From: Metabacillus idriensis
GTDB taxonomy: Bacteria; Bacillota; Bacilli; Bacillales; Bacillaceae
Length of the DNA stretch: 64,000 nucleotides
Reading direction: 5' to 3'
NCBI RefSeq assembly: GCF_009674765.1
Contig: NZ_WKKF01000009.1
Coordinates: 58,905-122,904 of the forward strand
Positions 40,001 through 47,031 of this stretch are shown one piece after another. Both the position numbers and the translations under genes were made by a program. Each line of letters starts with the position of its first letter. The first letter of the stretch is position 1. The notes under the pieces are model-generated. The model had not been told where the DNA came from, ran no database searches, and saw nothing but the letters and a program-made list of their open reading frames with translations.

Positions 40001-41017
40001 GTTTCACCAAGCAATAAATATGAGGAAAAATTAGCTGAAATTTGGTCTGAACTTCTTGGCTTAGTCAGAGTTAGTGTTCTAGATGACTTCTTTACACTTG
40101 GAGGTAGTTCACTTAAGGCATCTAAAATGGTTTCCTTATTTTATAAAAAAACAGGAGTGGATATTCCTTTAAGTCAAGTTTTTTTGTATCCTACCATAAG
40201 GCAGCTAGCAAGTTTATATAGTGCGCAAAATAAGAGTCAGCACTCGTCCAGAGACGAAAAGATCTTACTGCTAAAACCTAGTGGAGGACAAGATGAACAT
40301 TTCTTTTTTATCCATGACGGAAGCGGTGATATAAGCGGCTATTTAGATATTGTGAAAGAACTTGACAGCGACCGGAATTATTGGGGGATTAAAGCAGATT
40401 TTGATGTTCTTAATGATACAAGTATTGAAAAGATAGCTAGTAGTTACATTAAAAAACTGAAAACAGTACAACCTGAAGGACCGTATTTCATTACGGGGTG
40501 GAGTTTAGGAGGAACAATTGCATTTGAAATGACCAGACAGTTGGAGATGAATCAAGAAATAGTGGCTTTCCTAACTATAATTGATTCTCCTGTACCTCAA
40601 AGAAATAATGCAAATGAGGCTAACTTGGATAAGGAATTGAATATGCTGGAAAATATGAATATCGATTTTTCGTACTGGAAAAAAACATTTCCTAAAGAGG
40701 CAATTCCACTCATCCCTAATTTTTATCAATTAACAGAAGAGGAACTCATCTTTAGATTAAGCATATTAAATAAATGGATTAAAGCTCAACAAAAATATTA
40801 TCCTCAACAAGCTGTTATGTCTAAAATATATCTTTTTAGTACTAAACAATCATTAAAATGCTTAGAAAAAGGATGGGGGTTTCATTGTAACGAAAAAATT
40901 AAATCTTTCAAAATATCGGGAGATCATTTTACGATGGTGAAATTTCCAAACTCAATTAGAATTTCTAATGTTATTAATGAGGAGCTGAAAAATTTTAATA
41001 AAGTTAAGTCTATTTGA
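34007..41017 (+). CDS. Terminal NRPS C-A-PCP-C-A-PCP-TE
   Basis: ATG 34007 with AAAGGA upstream, 3 bp after the previous stop; 2336 aa. Order: C1 (1-440; motif HHIIADA, so the usual Gly after the Asp is Ala); A1 (445-940); PCP1 (955-1025, LGGHSL); C2 (1040-1480; HHIISDG); A2 (1485-1985); PCP2 (2000-2068, LGGSSL); type I thioesterase (2085-2336) with Ser2166 in GWSLGG, Asp2193 and His2307. The thioesterase marks the end of the assembly line and would release the product by hydrolysis or cyclisation. The two A domains are near copies of each other, with pockets D-V-Y-W-I-G-G-I-F-K and D-I-Y-W-I-G-A-I-F-K, resembling valine/aliphatic codes (tentative). No epimerisation or methylation domain is present. 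A strong terminator follows at 41063. Confidence 0.93.
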   Translation: MEYNMYETSSAQKRLYLINNLLGDSILYNIPTIKLIEGQLDHQKLHRALYLLTERHEGLRTSFVEKEGEVLQVVWDTPKLDFQIKDKSRKVTDELIDEFIRPFEFAKAPLWRAELVKLDTQKYLFLFDIHHIIADAVTVNVIFEELLTLYQGHTLPPLEFQYVDYTIWQNDQLSEININKQEEYWLKQFSDGVPLLGLPLDAARRTEDYSGGIVSIELDKTLVNQLLALSSKYNVTLYMVLLSVYSILLAKYSEQDDVVIGTPIAGRTHPEFERIVGMFVNTLALRQKPAGHKHFTEYLEEVANNTFNTLDNQDYPFEMLVEKLNPERIRGRNPIFDACFAMQNSQSTDIEITDFKLSSYPYQQKIAKFDLSLYAHQQDNNLRIDIEYRKSLFFRETVERMLLHFLKIAKVVCDNPHICIDEINMLSEEEERTLIYSFNKSHIKSPKGQTIDRLFEQQVEKTPDKNAIIFEGSSLTYRELNERANQLARILRKKGVKADSVVGIMATPSIEMMVGILAILKSGGAYLSIDSATPLERVEYLLRDSGALLFLVPSNDTCELVEKMHSNFPINTLFLNDPTLYFGETKNLEKINNEKNLMYIIYTSGSTGMPKGVMVEHQAVTRFVKNPGSFTVSQEDRVLQTCSLAFDVSVYEIWGTLLLGATLYLITKEELLNARQLDNHIKRYDITIAWFTAPLLNQLVDENLSIFENLRLLISGGDTLSPRHINLLRSEYPNLTIINGYGPSESTIFTTFHTIQKEYEKNIPIGKPLPNTEVYILNSLNQPQPIGVPGELCIGGEGLARGYLSQPDLTKEKFVPNPINGQRMYRSGDRARWLADGTIEFLGRMDKQVKIRGYRIEIGEIETAIGNVSNVKEAIVTVHIDEQEGKNLCAYIVGEVLPSELRKEISKTLPDYMIPTYIIPMSNFPLSTSGKVDRKALPAPNSVDKDHNNYDLPETLIEKKLSEMWSEVLGHTTIGVNENFFSLGGHSLLAVSLLGKVHLEMGVNFTLSNLFDHPTIREMAGLIESSELQKVDTIPIASKQLYYEVSSAQKSMYLLHEMGSQTTYNIPLGFRFKGEINVKQLEKAIYELVKRHESLRTSFSVVDGKIVQIIHPQEEVIIEFEDLKITNVDDENLDETVMDLFIRPFDLSKTPLIRIGIVETGDQSLVLFDMHHIISDGVSVDILMHEFIKYYSGEYVEPLRRQYKDFAVWQNEIANSEIMKEKEEYWLNQFKSEIPVLSLLTDSPRNPGFSFEGGTSSVTLDGVLVNSLKHLANKNNVSLFMLFLSAYNVLLSKYSGQDDIIVGTPVSGRTHPDVAKTIGLFVNTLALRNFPSANKNFADFLKEVRSNVLDAHEHQDYPIEKLVENLNLSRDRSLHPLFSTLFVMERAAKVDDDNLGLNITPIEHKMKTAKLDLMFAITEDEKELTLFIQYRSDLFLKDTINKMASKFIYLLELISQYPYEKIENLSILPKEEQQTMLLDFNNTSIDFPRGETIHRLFEKQAEKTPHKNAIVFKNASLTYAELNTRANQLARILKAKGVKADSVVGVLAEPSFEMVVGILAILKAGGAYLPLDPSYPKERLRYLLKDSQAHLCLIQRNDYHFKTKMEEVSTPSCETIFLNDQTLFTGDIKNLQGSSSSRDLVYIIYTSGSTGKPKGVMVEHQAITRFVLEPGSFTVSPEDKVLQTGSQVFDISVYELWGTLLKGATLYLIQKEELLNARDLSNYMDNYGITIAWFTAPLLHQLVDESLSIFKRLRLLISGGDTLSPRHVNLLRAEHPKLTIINAYGPSESGIFTTFQVIQETYEKNIPIGKPIPNTEVYILNHFKQLQPIGLPGELCIGGEGLARGYLSRPDLTEEKFVPNPFKNGERMYRSGDSARWLDDGTIEFLGRLDKQVKIRGFRIEIAEIETIISKVNGIKEAVVIDRVDTNGEKYLCAYYTIMTKSDTLKTNLREELSKLLPDYMIPSYFVRLLQLPLNINGKIDRSNLPEPTDENCVGINYVSPSNKYEEKLAEIWSELLGLVRVSVLDDFFTLGGSSLKASKMVSLFYKKTGVDIPLSQVFLYPTIRQLASLYSAQNKSQHSSRDEKILLLKPSGGQDEHFFFIHDGSGDISGYLDIVKELDSDRNYWGIKADFDVLNDTSIEKIASSYIKKLKTVQPEGPYFITGWSLGGTIAFEMTRQLEMNQEIVAFLTIIDSPVPQRNNANEANLDKELNMLENMNIDFSYWKKTFPKEAIPLIPNFYQLTEEELIFRLSILNKWIKAQQKYYPQQAVMSKIYLFSTKQSLKCLEKGWGFHCNEKIKSFKISGDHFTMVKFPNSIRISNVINEELKNFNKVKSI
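35340..40090 (+). repeat. Duplicated A-PCP units inside the terminal NRPS gene
   Basis: The two adenylation regions (~35340-36960 and ~38450-40090) share long runs at protein level (ITIAWFTAPLL, LLISGGDTLSPRH, YGPSES) and identical DNA stretches such as AAAGAAGAACTTCTTAACGC (36008 and 39138) and TATGGTCCATCTGAGAGT. This is more similar than separate A domains elsewhere in the cluster, so it points to recent duplication or gene conversion. Confidence 0.75.
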
Positions 41018-41062
41018 TTATCGTAGCATGATTTTAAGAAAAAATTGAATTTTTTATAGAAA

Positions 41063-41098
41063 AAAGACGAGCAGGATGCTGGCATCCTGCTCGTCTTT
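41063..41098. terminator. Bidirectional intrinsic terminator closing the synthase operon and the desaturase gene
   Basis: A perfect 17-bp inverted repeat (arms 41063-41079 and 41082-41098) has a 2-base centre, a GC-rich core GACGAGCAGGATGC, and A/T runs at both ends, so it can work on either strand. It lies between the convergent ends of the thioesterase-containing gene (41017) and the desaturase gene (41121). Confidence 0.92.
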
Positions 41099-41120
41099 AC
41101 ATTTAATGGCCTTGCCAATG

Positions 41121-42131
41121 TCACAGTTTTCCCCTTTTATTCCAAAAAGGAATACGACCTTGAATATCATCAATTACGGAAGAAAAACCGGGTGCCAAGG
41201 AAACGAAAAAACCTGTACAGTGGTGTGCTTTTCTATATTCTTGATCTTCCATTAAGATCAGATGTGCCTTCTTTATATTATAATGTGGCACAGCAGGAAA
41301 AAGGTGATGGACTAGATGATATGAATTATGATGTGGATGAAGAAGAAAGCGTTCAAACCAATTTCCAAAGGAATTCCTCGAAGCAAAAATTTCATGTTCA
41401 TTTTCTAAACCTGCATGTTCTGCCATTTCAGCCCAATATTTTAAAATTTGGAATGAAGTCAAGAACGGAATAACCCAAAACAAAAGAAGTACATCCCAAA
41501 AACCAAATATCACTGAGCTAGAAATAATTAATAACCAATAAATGTTTCGTGCATACCTATCAAACCGAGATTCATCTTTAGAATACATACTTACCTTTAT
41601 CATTCCCAATATGTATCTTGGTACATGAATTAGTAACAATGGTTTTAGAAAGTGAAAAATAAAAAACTTCACTTTGCTTTGCTCAGGCTTATCTAAACCA
41701 AATATACGATATCTAATTAAGTCTGGATCATCCTCACTCCATAAATACTTATGGTGCGTCATATGCCCTTTACAATAAGCTTGATAGGAAATCATTATTG
41801 GGTAAGCAGCAAAGATACATGTAATCCACTTGTTTAACTTCTTGTTTTTAAAAAGCATGTTATGACTAGACTCATGCATCATGATATCTAGCCCACGCAT
41901 TCGACTACCAATAATAAATATACTAACTAAATATACCCAAATAGAAGGAAAGATGTAATAGAGTGTCACAACTAATGAAATCATAAACCAATCCAGAGCT
42001 ATAGCAAAAATGTTATACCAATTATTTTTCTTTTGCAACTTCCGAATCTCTGCGCGAATCTCTTTGGAAAATTGGTATTTTACCAAATGTTGAGGGGGTT
42101 TTTCACCAATATGGCTATCTAAATTGTTCAT
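41121..42131 (-). CDS. Membrane fatty acid desaturase-family di-iron enzyme
   Basis: Start placed at the ATG at 42131 because AGGAGG sits 7 bases upstream; an in-frame ATG at 42164 would only translate that site. 336 aa. It has the three histidine boxes of the membrane FA desaturase/hydroxylase superfamily: HESSH, HMTHH and HLVHH, with several hydrophobic segments between (around residues 48-90, 115-130, 160-180 and 205-240). Such enzymes use a di-iron centre and O2 to desaturate or hydroxylate acyl chains. Facing the synthase operon and following the phosphopantetheinyl transferase gene, it probably modifies a fatty acyl starter, the finished product or an acyl-ACP; a role in membrane lipids remains possible. 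Confidence 0.85.
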   Translation of the reverse strand: MNNLDSHIGEKPPQHLVKYQFSKEIRAEIRKLQKKNNWYNIFAIALDWFMISLVVTLYYIFPSIWVYLVSIFIIGSRMRGLDIMMHESSHNMLFKNKKLNKWITCIFAAYPIMISYQAYCKGHMTHHKYLWSEDDPDLIRYRIFGLDKPEQSKVKFFIFHFLKPLLLIHVPRYILGMIKVSMYSKDESRFDRYARNIYWLLIISSSVIFGFWDVLLLFWVIPFLTSFQILKYWAEMAEHAGLENEHEIFASRNSFGNWFERFLLHPHHNSYHLVHHLFPAVPHYNIKKAHLILMEDQEYRKAHHCTGFFVSLAPGFSSVIDDIQGRIPFWNKRGKL

Positions 42132-42352
42132 CCAGTATCCTCCTAAATTTGTATCACTTGACACTCATTACTGCAGAGTATTTTGTTTTAATAGCTCATA
42201 TTAATCACATTCTGAAGATGCTTATTAGTTTTTTTATTGAATATTTAAACTTTTTAAAACGAAAAAATCACCTTATTACCATTATATTACTTTGTTGGAA
42301 GTGAAACAATATTTTTTGAATTTATATTCATATCAATCGATAATAATAAAAT
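42132..42352. other. 221-bp AT-rich gap between PPTase and desaturase genes
   Basis: Both flanking genes are on the minus strand. Apart from the desaturase ribosome binding site next to 42138, nothing firm is seen: no clear terminator, and no promoter with both boxes matching well. The desaturase could be read through from the PPTase promoter at 43271-43299. Confidence 0.4.
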
Positions 42353-43039
42353 TCACTTGTCTTTATTCAAGATAGTTAGTAAATCATTGTAATTTATTAC
42401 TGTTAAATCTTTTGGAAAGTTATTATTGTTACTGCATGCAGCTATAGTATGTAATGGATCGATGTTGTATTGTTTGAAAAAGGGGGTTTGAGAAGTAACA
42501 CTTTGTTCTATATAAATTCCTTCAGGTTGATTCATAATAGAGAAAGAATTTAATGGAATGGAAAGCCCTTGCCCAACATACTTAATAAAACATTCTTTCA
42601 ACGTCCAAGTATTATAAAAAGAGATGAGCTTTTCAGAGGTTTTTTTTTCTTGAAGATATGCACTTTCCTTTCTAGAGAAGCAATAATCAGCGATACTTAA
42701 ATCAATTGGTTTTATTTCTTCAACATCTATTCCCACCTCTGTGTTACCAATAATCGCTACTATCCATTTCCCTGAATGAGAAATATTAAAATAGAATGGA
42801 TTATTTTCAATAAAGGGTTTCCCGTGTGCAGTAAATTCTATTATAATTTCACTGTTTTCAATATTGAAGGAATCAATTGCAATTTTTCTTATTAATATTT
42901 CGGACAAAAGCGTTCGATAGGAGTCGGATATGTTTTTAAATTTAGACAATTTGGCTTTTTTTGTTGGAGAGATATAATCAATTAAAGTGTTATAATCACG
43001 TACAAAATCTGGTAATTTTAATGCGTAAAGTTCTAACAT
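42353..43039 (-). CDS. Sfp-type 4'-phosphopantetheinyl transferase
   Basis: Start preferred at the ATG at 43039 (MLELYALKL, like the usual start of Sfp proteins); an in-frame ATG at 43060 adds seven residues. 228 aa, normal for the group. Both signature motifs are present: VGIDVEEIKP (Mg2+-binding Asp and Glu) and WTLKECFIK (Trp, Lys, Glu, Lys). The enzyme transfers phosphopantetheine from CoA to the Ser of carrier domains, so it should activate the ACP and PCP domains of the adjacent synthases. The start lies 4 bases after the stop of a 67-codon ORF (43044-43247), and a promoter is found at 43271-43299. Confidence 0.93.
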   Translation of the reverse strand: MLELYALKLPDFVRDYNTLIDYISPTKKAKLSKFKNISDSYRTLLSEILIRKIAIDSFNIENSEIIIEFTAHGKPFIENNPFYFNISHSGKWIVAIIGNTEVGIDVEEIKPIDLSIADYCFSRKESAYLQEKKTSEKLISFYNTWTLKECFIKYVGQGLSIPLNSFSIMNQPEGIYIEQSVTSQTPFFKQYNIDPLHTIAACSNNNNFPKDLTVINYNDLLTILNKDK

Positions 43040-43043
43040 ATAT

Positions 43044-43247
43044 TTAAGTATCTCTTTCATATTTCTTATTTAAAGTTTTTAGTTCATATTTAAAAGTATG
43101 AACTTTATTAAATTCCTTCCAAAAAAAATTCGCAATTTCATCACTTGCAATGTATCCAAATTCGATTTTGTATTTTTCATCGCAATATTCTCGAAACTTT
43201 TCTATAATTTCATTTTGATTTGGATAATTGCCACTAATAATCATCAC
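43044..43247 (-). CDS. Hypothetical 67-aa protein directly upstream of the PPTase gene
   Basis: 67 codons, ending 4 bases before the preferred PPTase start and beginning 17 bases downstream of the expected transcription start of the promoter at 43271-43299. The product is rich in charged and aromatic residues (for example EIIEKFREYCDEKYK and FFWKEFNKVH), with no signal peptide or membrane segment. I do not recognise a family. The tight spacing and the promoter argue that it is translated. The ribosome binding site is weak (AGAAAG just before ATGATG), so it might instead be a leader whose translation couples to the PPTase. Confidence 0.45.
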   Translation of the reverse strand: MMIISGNYPNQNEIIEKFREYCDEKYKIEFGYIASDEIANFFWKEFNKVHTFKYELKTLNKKYERDT

Positions 43248-43270
43248 ATCTTTCTAGGAATTTCACCTAA

Positions 43271-43299
43271 ATTATATCAAATATACTTAATAAATACAA
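43271..43299 (-). promoter_or_regulatory. Sigma-A-like promoter for the 67-aa ORF / PPTase genes
   Basis: Read on the minus strand: -35 TTGTAT (43294-43299), 17-bp spacer, -10 TATAAT (43271-43276). Transcription would start near 43264. Confidence 0.7.
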
Positions 43300-44068
43300 A
43301 ATTTCAATTATGAGGAATTCCCCTTGTTAATGACTTGGAAAATACTACTTTAACCACTTTTATTCTGGGAAAAGCTTTTCCTAGTTTATCCTTTTTCAAT
43401 TTATTGTTGCTCGAAGCAAATTAATTTGCTTTCAATGTGTCTTTGCCGAGATTAATTTTCTATATATTTTGGGGACACGTTTCTAAATTAATAATTGATA
43501 TTGGGAAACATTATTATTGGTTATACTAACAGGTGAGAAACTTGTACAAAATAGGCAGATTAGAGGGTGTAAATCTTATATTCTAGCAGGATTTCTATTT
43601 TACATCGGATTTCGTCTTTGTTATAAGTAAGTTGGTGGGGAAGGGACATTAATTAATTTAATTATGCGTATAATACTAATTTTACGAAGATTCCATTATA
43701 GAAAACAAAACAAACGTTTGCTATAATGAAATTTATCAATATGTTGAGGTATTTCCATGGGTTAATTCTTTGCACAGTGAATTTAGTATGAGAAAAATGT
43801 TTCTCCCCATTTATATTTTTGGTTCAACTGTTAAATGAACTTTTCATAAAAATAGATTGATATTGTTTTCCTTCAGCTTCATAACTTAATGAATATGAAA
43901 TTACTAGCACAATAGTTAGCAGAGAAATTCAATATTGAAGTTGATAAAGTTCAAAAGAAAAAAAGATTCCATGGTCCTTATTCATAGTAAATAAACAATA
44001 ATATTATTATGTAAATAAATATGTGTAAAAATTGTATTATACACACAATATTTTTAAGAGGTGTATTC
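43300..44068. other. AT-rich spacer between the biosynthetic cluster and the recombinase gene
   Basis: About 770 bp without an intact gene. It holds a perfect 10-bp palindrome CAAACGTTTG near 43712 and, at 43856-43987, a run of codons that reads like a protein interrupted by a stop (listed separately). It may be a junction between the cluster and older sequence, because the next gene encodes a site-specific recombinase. Confidence 0.45.
43856..43987 (+). pseudogene. Possible degenerate protein-coding fragment
   Basis: One frame of 44 codons contains a single internal TAG and ends in TAG. It reads ...MNMKLLAQ, stop, then LAEKFNIEVDKVQKKKRF, a hydrophilic helical stretch typical of coding DNA. 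There is no start codon with a ribosome binding site. The parent family is not recognised; this may be a remnant only. Confidence 0.25.
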
Positions 44069-45187
44069 ATGGCTACATCCAGGCAGCATATTACTCATAA
44101 ACAAAAATATGAAGACATTCTTAAGCTAATGCCAGATTATGTCCAGGAATATGTATTAGCAATGGAGGAAAATGACAGGTCCCCCTCCACCCTGCTTAAT
44201 TATCTTTTGGATTATGAGGATTTCTTTAATTGGTTACTTACAGAGGGATTTTCTTCTTCACAAACAATCTCTAACATTCCTCTATCAGATTTGGCTACTT
44301 TACCCCTTGATGCGGCTAGAGCTTACTTTAACAAAGTTACCAATGAAGAAATTGTTGTATCTAAACATGAGAAAAAAACGCGTGAAAAGACATCAGTTAA
44401 TCGTAAAAAATCAGCCTTAAGATCTCTTTTTAAATACTTAACAACCCAAACAGAACGCCTTGAAGACGGAGAACCCTATTTTCATCGTAATGTTATGCAA
44501 AAAATAAGTGTAAGCAAGCCAAAAGAAACTCTGAATGAACGCAGTAGAAAATTGACAGATACTATATTTGTAGACAATGATGATATCAATTTTCTATCTT
44601 ACTTAAAGAATGAATATGAAAAATGTCTATCGGATAGACAAAGATCTTATTTTCTAAGAGATAAGGAAAGAGATTATGCAATCTTTTCTCTTTTTTTGGC
44701 TAGTGGAATAAGGGTTAATGAGCTTGCTGATATTAGATTGAGAGACATAAATTTTAAAAAGAATAGAATATCAATTATTAGAAAAGGTAATAAACTGGAT
44801 AGTATTCAAGTGATACCTGACGCTATGAATGATTTGAAGGAATATTTACAGATTCGAAATGAACGGTATGGCGGATCCATTGAAGAATTTGAATATGTAT
44901 TCTTGTCTAAATACAAAGGTAAGAGTTCTCCCCTTTCAGTTCGTGCAATACAAGACTTAGTTCGTAAGTATACGAAATCCTATGATAAAGGTATGTCACC
45001 TCATAAACTTCGACATTCATATGCAACCACTTTGATGGATGAAACCAATGATATTACTTTGGTTATGGATCAACTGGGACATACCTCCACCTCTACTTCA
45101 GTTCTTTATGTTCATAACTCACAAGAAAAGGCAAAGATGGCTGCCGAAGCGATGGGATTAAGAAGGACTAAACTAAAGGATAAGTAA
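44069..45187 (+). CDS. Tyrosine recombinase, XerS-like
   Basis: ATG 44069 chosen because AGAGGTG lies 6 bases upstream; 372 aa (an in-frame start at 44021 lacks a ribosome binding site). The N-terminal half is a SAM-like core-binding domain (DRSPSTLLNYLLDYEDFFNWL). The C-terminal catalytic domain shows ASGIRVNELADIRL (first Arg), KGNKLD (Lys), HKLRHSYAT (His-x-x-Arg), LGHTSTSTSVLYVH (His and nucleophilic Tyr). Length and the long insertion around residues 105-185 fit XerS, the single-recombinase dimer-resolution type of some Firmicutes, better than XerC/XerD. It may resolve replicon dimers or may have acted in moving the neighbouring cluster. No convincing dif-like site was found next to it by eye. 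Confidence 0.85.
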   Translation: MATSRQHITHKQKYEDILKLMPDYVQEYVLAMEENDRSPSTLLNYLLDYEDFFNWLLTEGFSSSQTISNIPLSDLATLPLDAARAYFNKVTNEEIVVSKHEKKTREKTSVNRKKSALRSLFKYLTTQTERLEDGEPYFHRNVMQKISVSKPKETLNERSRKLTDTIFVDNDDINFLSYLKNEYEKCLSDRQRSYFLRDKERDYAIFSLFLASGIRVNELADIRLRDINFKKNRISIIRKGNKLDSIQVIPDAMNDLKEYLQIRNERYGGSIEEFEYVFLSKYKGKSSPLSVRAIQDLVRKYTKSYDKGMSPHKLRHSYATTLMDETNDITLVMDQLGHTSTSTSVLYVHNSQEKAKMAAEAMGLRRTKLKDK

Positions 45188-45194
45188 ATCAGAC

Positions 45195-45222
45195 AAAAAA
45201 AGGGTCATACTTGGCCCTTTTA
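45195..45222 (+). terminator. Intrinsic terminator after the recombinase gene
   Basis: Stem AAAAGGGTC (45198-45206) pairs with GGCCCTTTT (45213-45221), including one T.G pair, around a 6-base loop. It begins ~10 bp after the recombinase stop. Confidence 0.7.
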
Positions 45223-45537
45223 GTAATTCATTCACTGTTTTTAAAGCTAAGTCCTCATATTTTAAAAGCTTTTTATTTGTTAATCCCCCCTAAAAAAATA
45301 TTCTTTTTTATAATTAATTTTCTGAAAATAAAATAAACTCTTAACCCATTCTCTTATTTATAAATGGATCAATCTGTAATTGATTAATTTTATGTGCTAA
45401 GAAATAATAAGGTATTTAACTGTATTACTCGCAAAAAATACCAATGATTACAAGGCTCAGGACGTTTGTAATGACTATACCATATGCTTTGAATATACTC
45501 GATTTCATTGTATAATGAAGATAGAAGGAGTTTGATT
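45223..45537. other. AT-rich intergenic region before the Rpn gene
   Basis: About 315 bp. The only clear element is the ribosome binding site GAAGGAG (45525-45531) of the downstream gene. TTGAAT near 45489 and TATAAT near 45511 could form a promoter with a 17-bp spacer, but this was judged only by eye. Confidence 0.4.
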
Positions 45538-46362
45538 ATGAAACGGCTAAAACCCTTAAATGATTTTGTATTTAAAAAATTATTCGGTGAAAATAAAGAT
45601 AAAGATTTATTGATTGGTTTCTTAAATACAGTACTTGAAAATGATGTAGAAGACTTATATATAGTTGAGGAAAAGCTCAATAAAGAAAAAATCGATGATA
45701 AACAGGGAATTCTTGATATTAAAGCCATTTGCTATACAGGTGAAAAAATCAATATAGAAGTGCAATTGGCAAATGAATATAACATGAAAGAAAGAACGTT
45801 ATTTTATTGGTCCAAGCTGTTTGCAGAGGATTTTAAAGCAGCAGAAAAGTATTCAGATCTAAATAAAACCATTACCATTAACATACTAGGATTTAATTAT
45901 TTGGAAGATATTGAGTCATATCACTCAAGCTATAAGATTTATGAAGATAAAACCCAAAAACTTTTGACAGATTTACTGGAAATTCATTTCATTGAAATGC
46001 CAAAATTCAATGAAATAGATGTTGATTTGCATAATCCTCTGCACAGATGGTTATTATTTCTAAGAGGAGATTCGGTCAAGCAGCCAAATTTAGAGGAGGT
46101 GTTTATCTTGGATCAGTTGGTAGCAAAAGCAGAAGATAAACTACGCCGTTTAAGTGCTGACGAGGAAACCATTCGAATGTATCAGCTTCGAGAGAAATTT
46201 ATTGCGGATCAAAAAACTCAAATTGATGGAGCCAAGAACGAAAAAGCAATTGAAATTGCAAAAAGCTTACTCAAAATACCGAGTATGTCCGTTCAAGATG
46301 TAGCAAATCATACCGGTTTACCGTTGAATAAAGTGAAAGATTTAGAAAAAGAAGTCCGTTAA
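45538..46362 (+). CDS. Rpn-family recombination-promoting nuclease / PD-(D/E)XK transposase-like protein
   Basis: ATG 45538 with GAAGGAG 6 bases upstream; 274 aa. The N-terminus (LKPLNDFVFKKLFGE) and the core GILDIKAICYTGEKINIEVQ give the PD-(D/E)XK pattern Asp...Glu-x-Gln of the Rpn/PDDEXK_2 family, followed by the conserved aromatic segment ERTLFYWSKLF. Family members are small DNA endonucleases that promote RecA-independent recombination. The last ~30 residues (MSVQDVANHTGLPLNKVKDLE) look like a helix-turn-helix, often seen at the end of these proteins. It stands alone with its own terminator. These genes are common in accessory regions. Confidence 0.85.
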   Translation: MKRLKPLNDFVFKKLFGENKDKDLLIGFLNTVLENDVEDLYIVEEKLNKEKIDDKQGILDIKAICYTGEKINIEVQLANEYNMKERTLFYWSKLFAEDFKAAEKYSDLNKTITINILGFNYLEDIESYHSSYKIYEDKTQKLLTDLLEIHFIEMPKFNEIDVDLHNPLHRWLLFLRGDSVKQPNLEEVFILDQLVAKAEDKLRRLSADEETIRMYQLREKFIADQKTQIDGAKNEKAIEIAKSLLKIPSMSVQDVANHTGLPLNKVKDLEKEVR

Positions 46363-46369
46363 ATACCTT

Positions 46370-46393
46370 GAGTGCCTTTTGGTACTCTTTTTT
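46370..46393 (+). terminator. Intrinsic terminator after the Rpn gene
   Basis: GAGTGCC (46370-46376), TTTT loop, GGTACTC (46381-46387), then six T residues. One G.T pair in the stem. Confidence 0.75.
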
Positions 46394-46515
46394 AATGATA
46401 ATGCAATTAACAAAATAAATTTCTCATATAACTGGTAATTTCCATTTAATAATTTTTTATGATTATAAAAAATAGAATTTTATCATTGCTAGAGGAATTT
46501 TGATTTTTGTTAAGA

Positions 46516-47031
46516 TTAATTTCTATTTTTGCCGAAACCGTTATCTAAAATTTCAATATTTCTTATAGCAGCTTTACCTTGCTCTTTTGTATGTTGTACT
46601 AACTTTATCAAATCATCATGCGCTTGTTTTGCCCCAATTACCAGTAATGGAACACCAATAAAGTCTAATTTTAATCTTCTTGAAAACAAGCCTCCAAGCG
46701 TCATTGATAATGGAACAGTTGGTGAGGTATTTGAAAATATGATCTTTTCATCTAGTCTCCCGGTTTCATTAATCATTTCCAAAACACTTTGAATTGAGGG
46801 GACGATAAGATTGGAAGAACCACGCCCAAGTGTACAAACTTTATTACCATCTTGGTCAATTCCATGAAAAAACAACTTTCCCATGTCTTTCGTTTTTAAT
46901 TTATTAAACAATTTTACAGAAAGTATTTCGTGATTAGAGGGTTTTACGTTATCTGTTAGTTTATTTAAATGGTAGGCTGCTGCTAAAGCAGAAGAATGTG
47001 TTCCTCCATAGCAGTTATAAATGTATATCAT
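46516..47031 (-). CDS. DUF3189 family protein
   Basis: Start at the ATG at 47031, with AAAGGTG 8 bases upstream; 171 aa (an in-frame ATG at 47061 would translate the ribosome binding site). It begins MIYIYNCYGGTHSSALAAAYHLNKL, typical of the DUF3189 family of Firmicutes. A Rossmann-like pattern of short strands (KLFFHGID, LLVIGAK) is visible. The biochemical function is unknown. Single-gene transcription unit between convergent neighbours. Confidence 0.75.
   Translation of the reverse strand: MIYIYNCYGGTHSSALAAAYHLNKLTDNVKPSNHEILSVKLFNKLKTKDMGKLFFHGIDQDGNKVCTLGRGSSNLIVPSIQSVLEMINETGRLDEKIIFSNTSPTVPLSMTLGGLFSRRLKLDFIGVPLLVIGAKQAHDDLIKLVQHTKEQGKAAIRNIEILDNGFGKNRN

Noticed and set aside
44069-45187. 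Recombinase as part of an integron, conjugative element or IS
   Set aside because: No attC array, excisionase, transposase or terminal inverted repeats seen next to it; sequence is closer to XerS.
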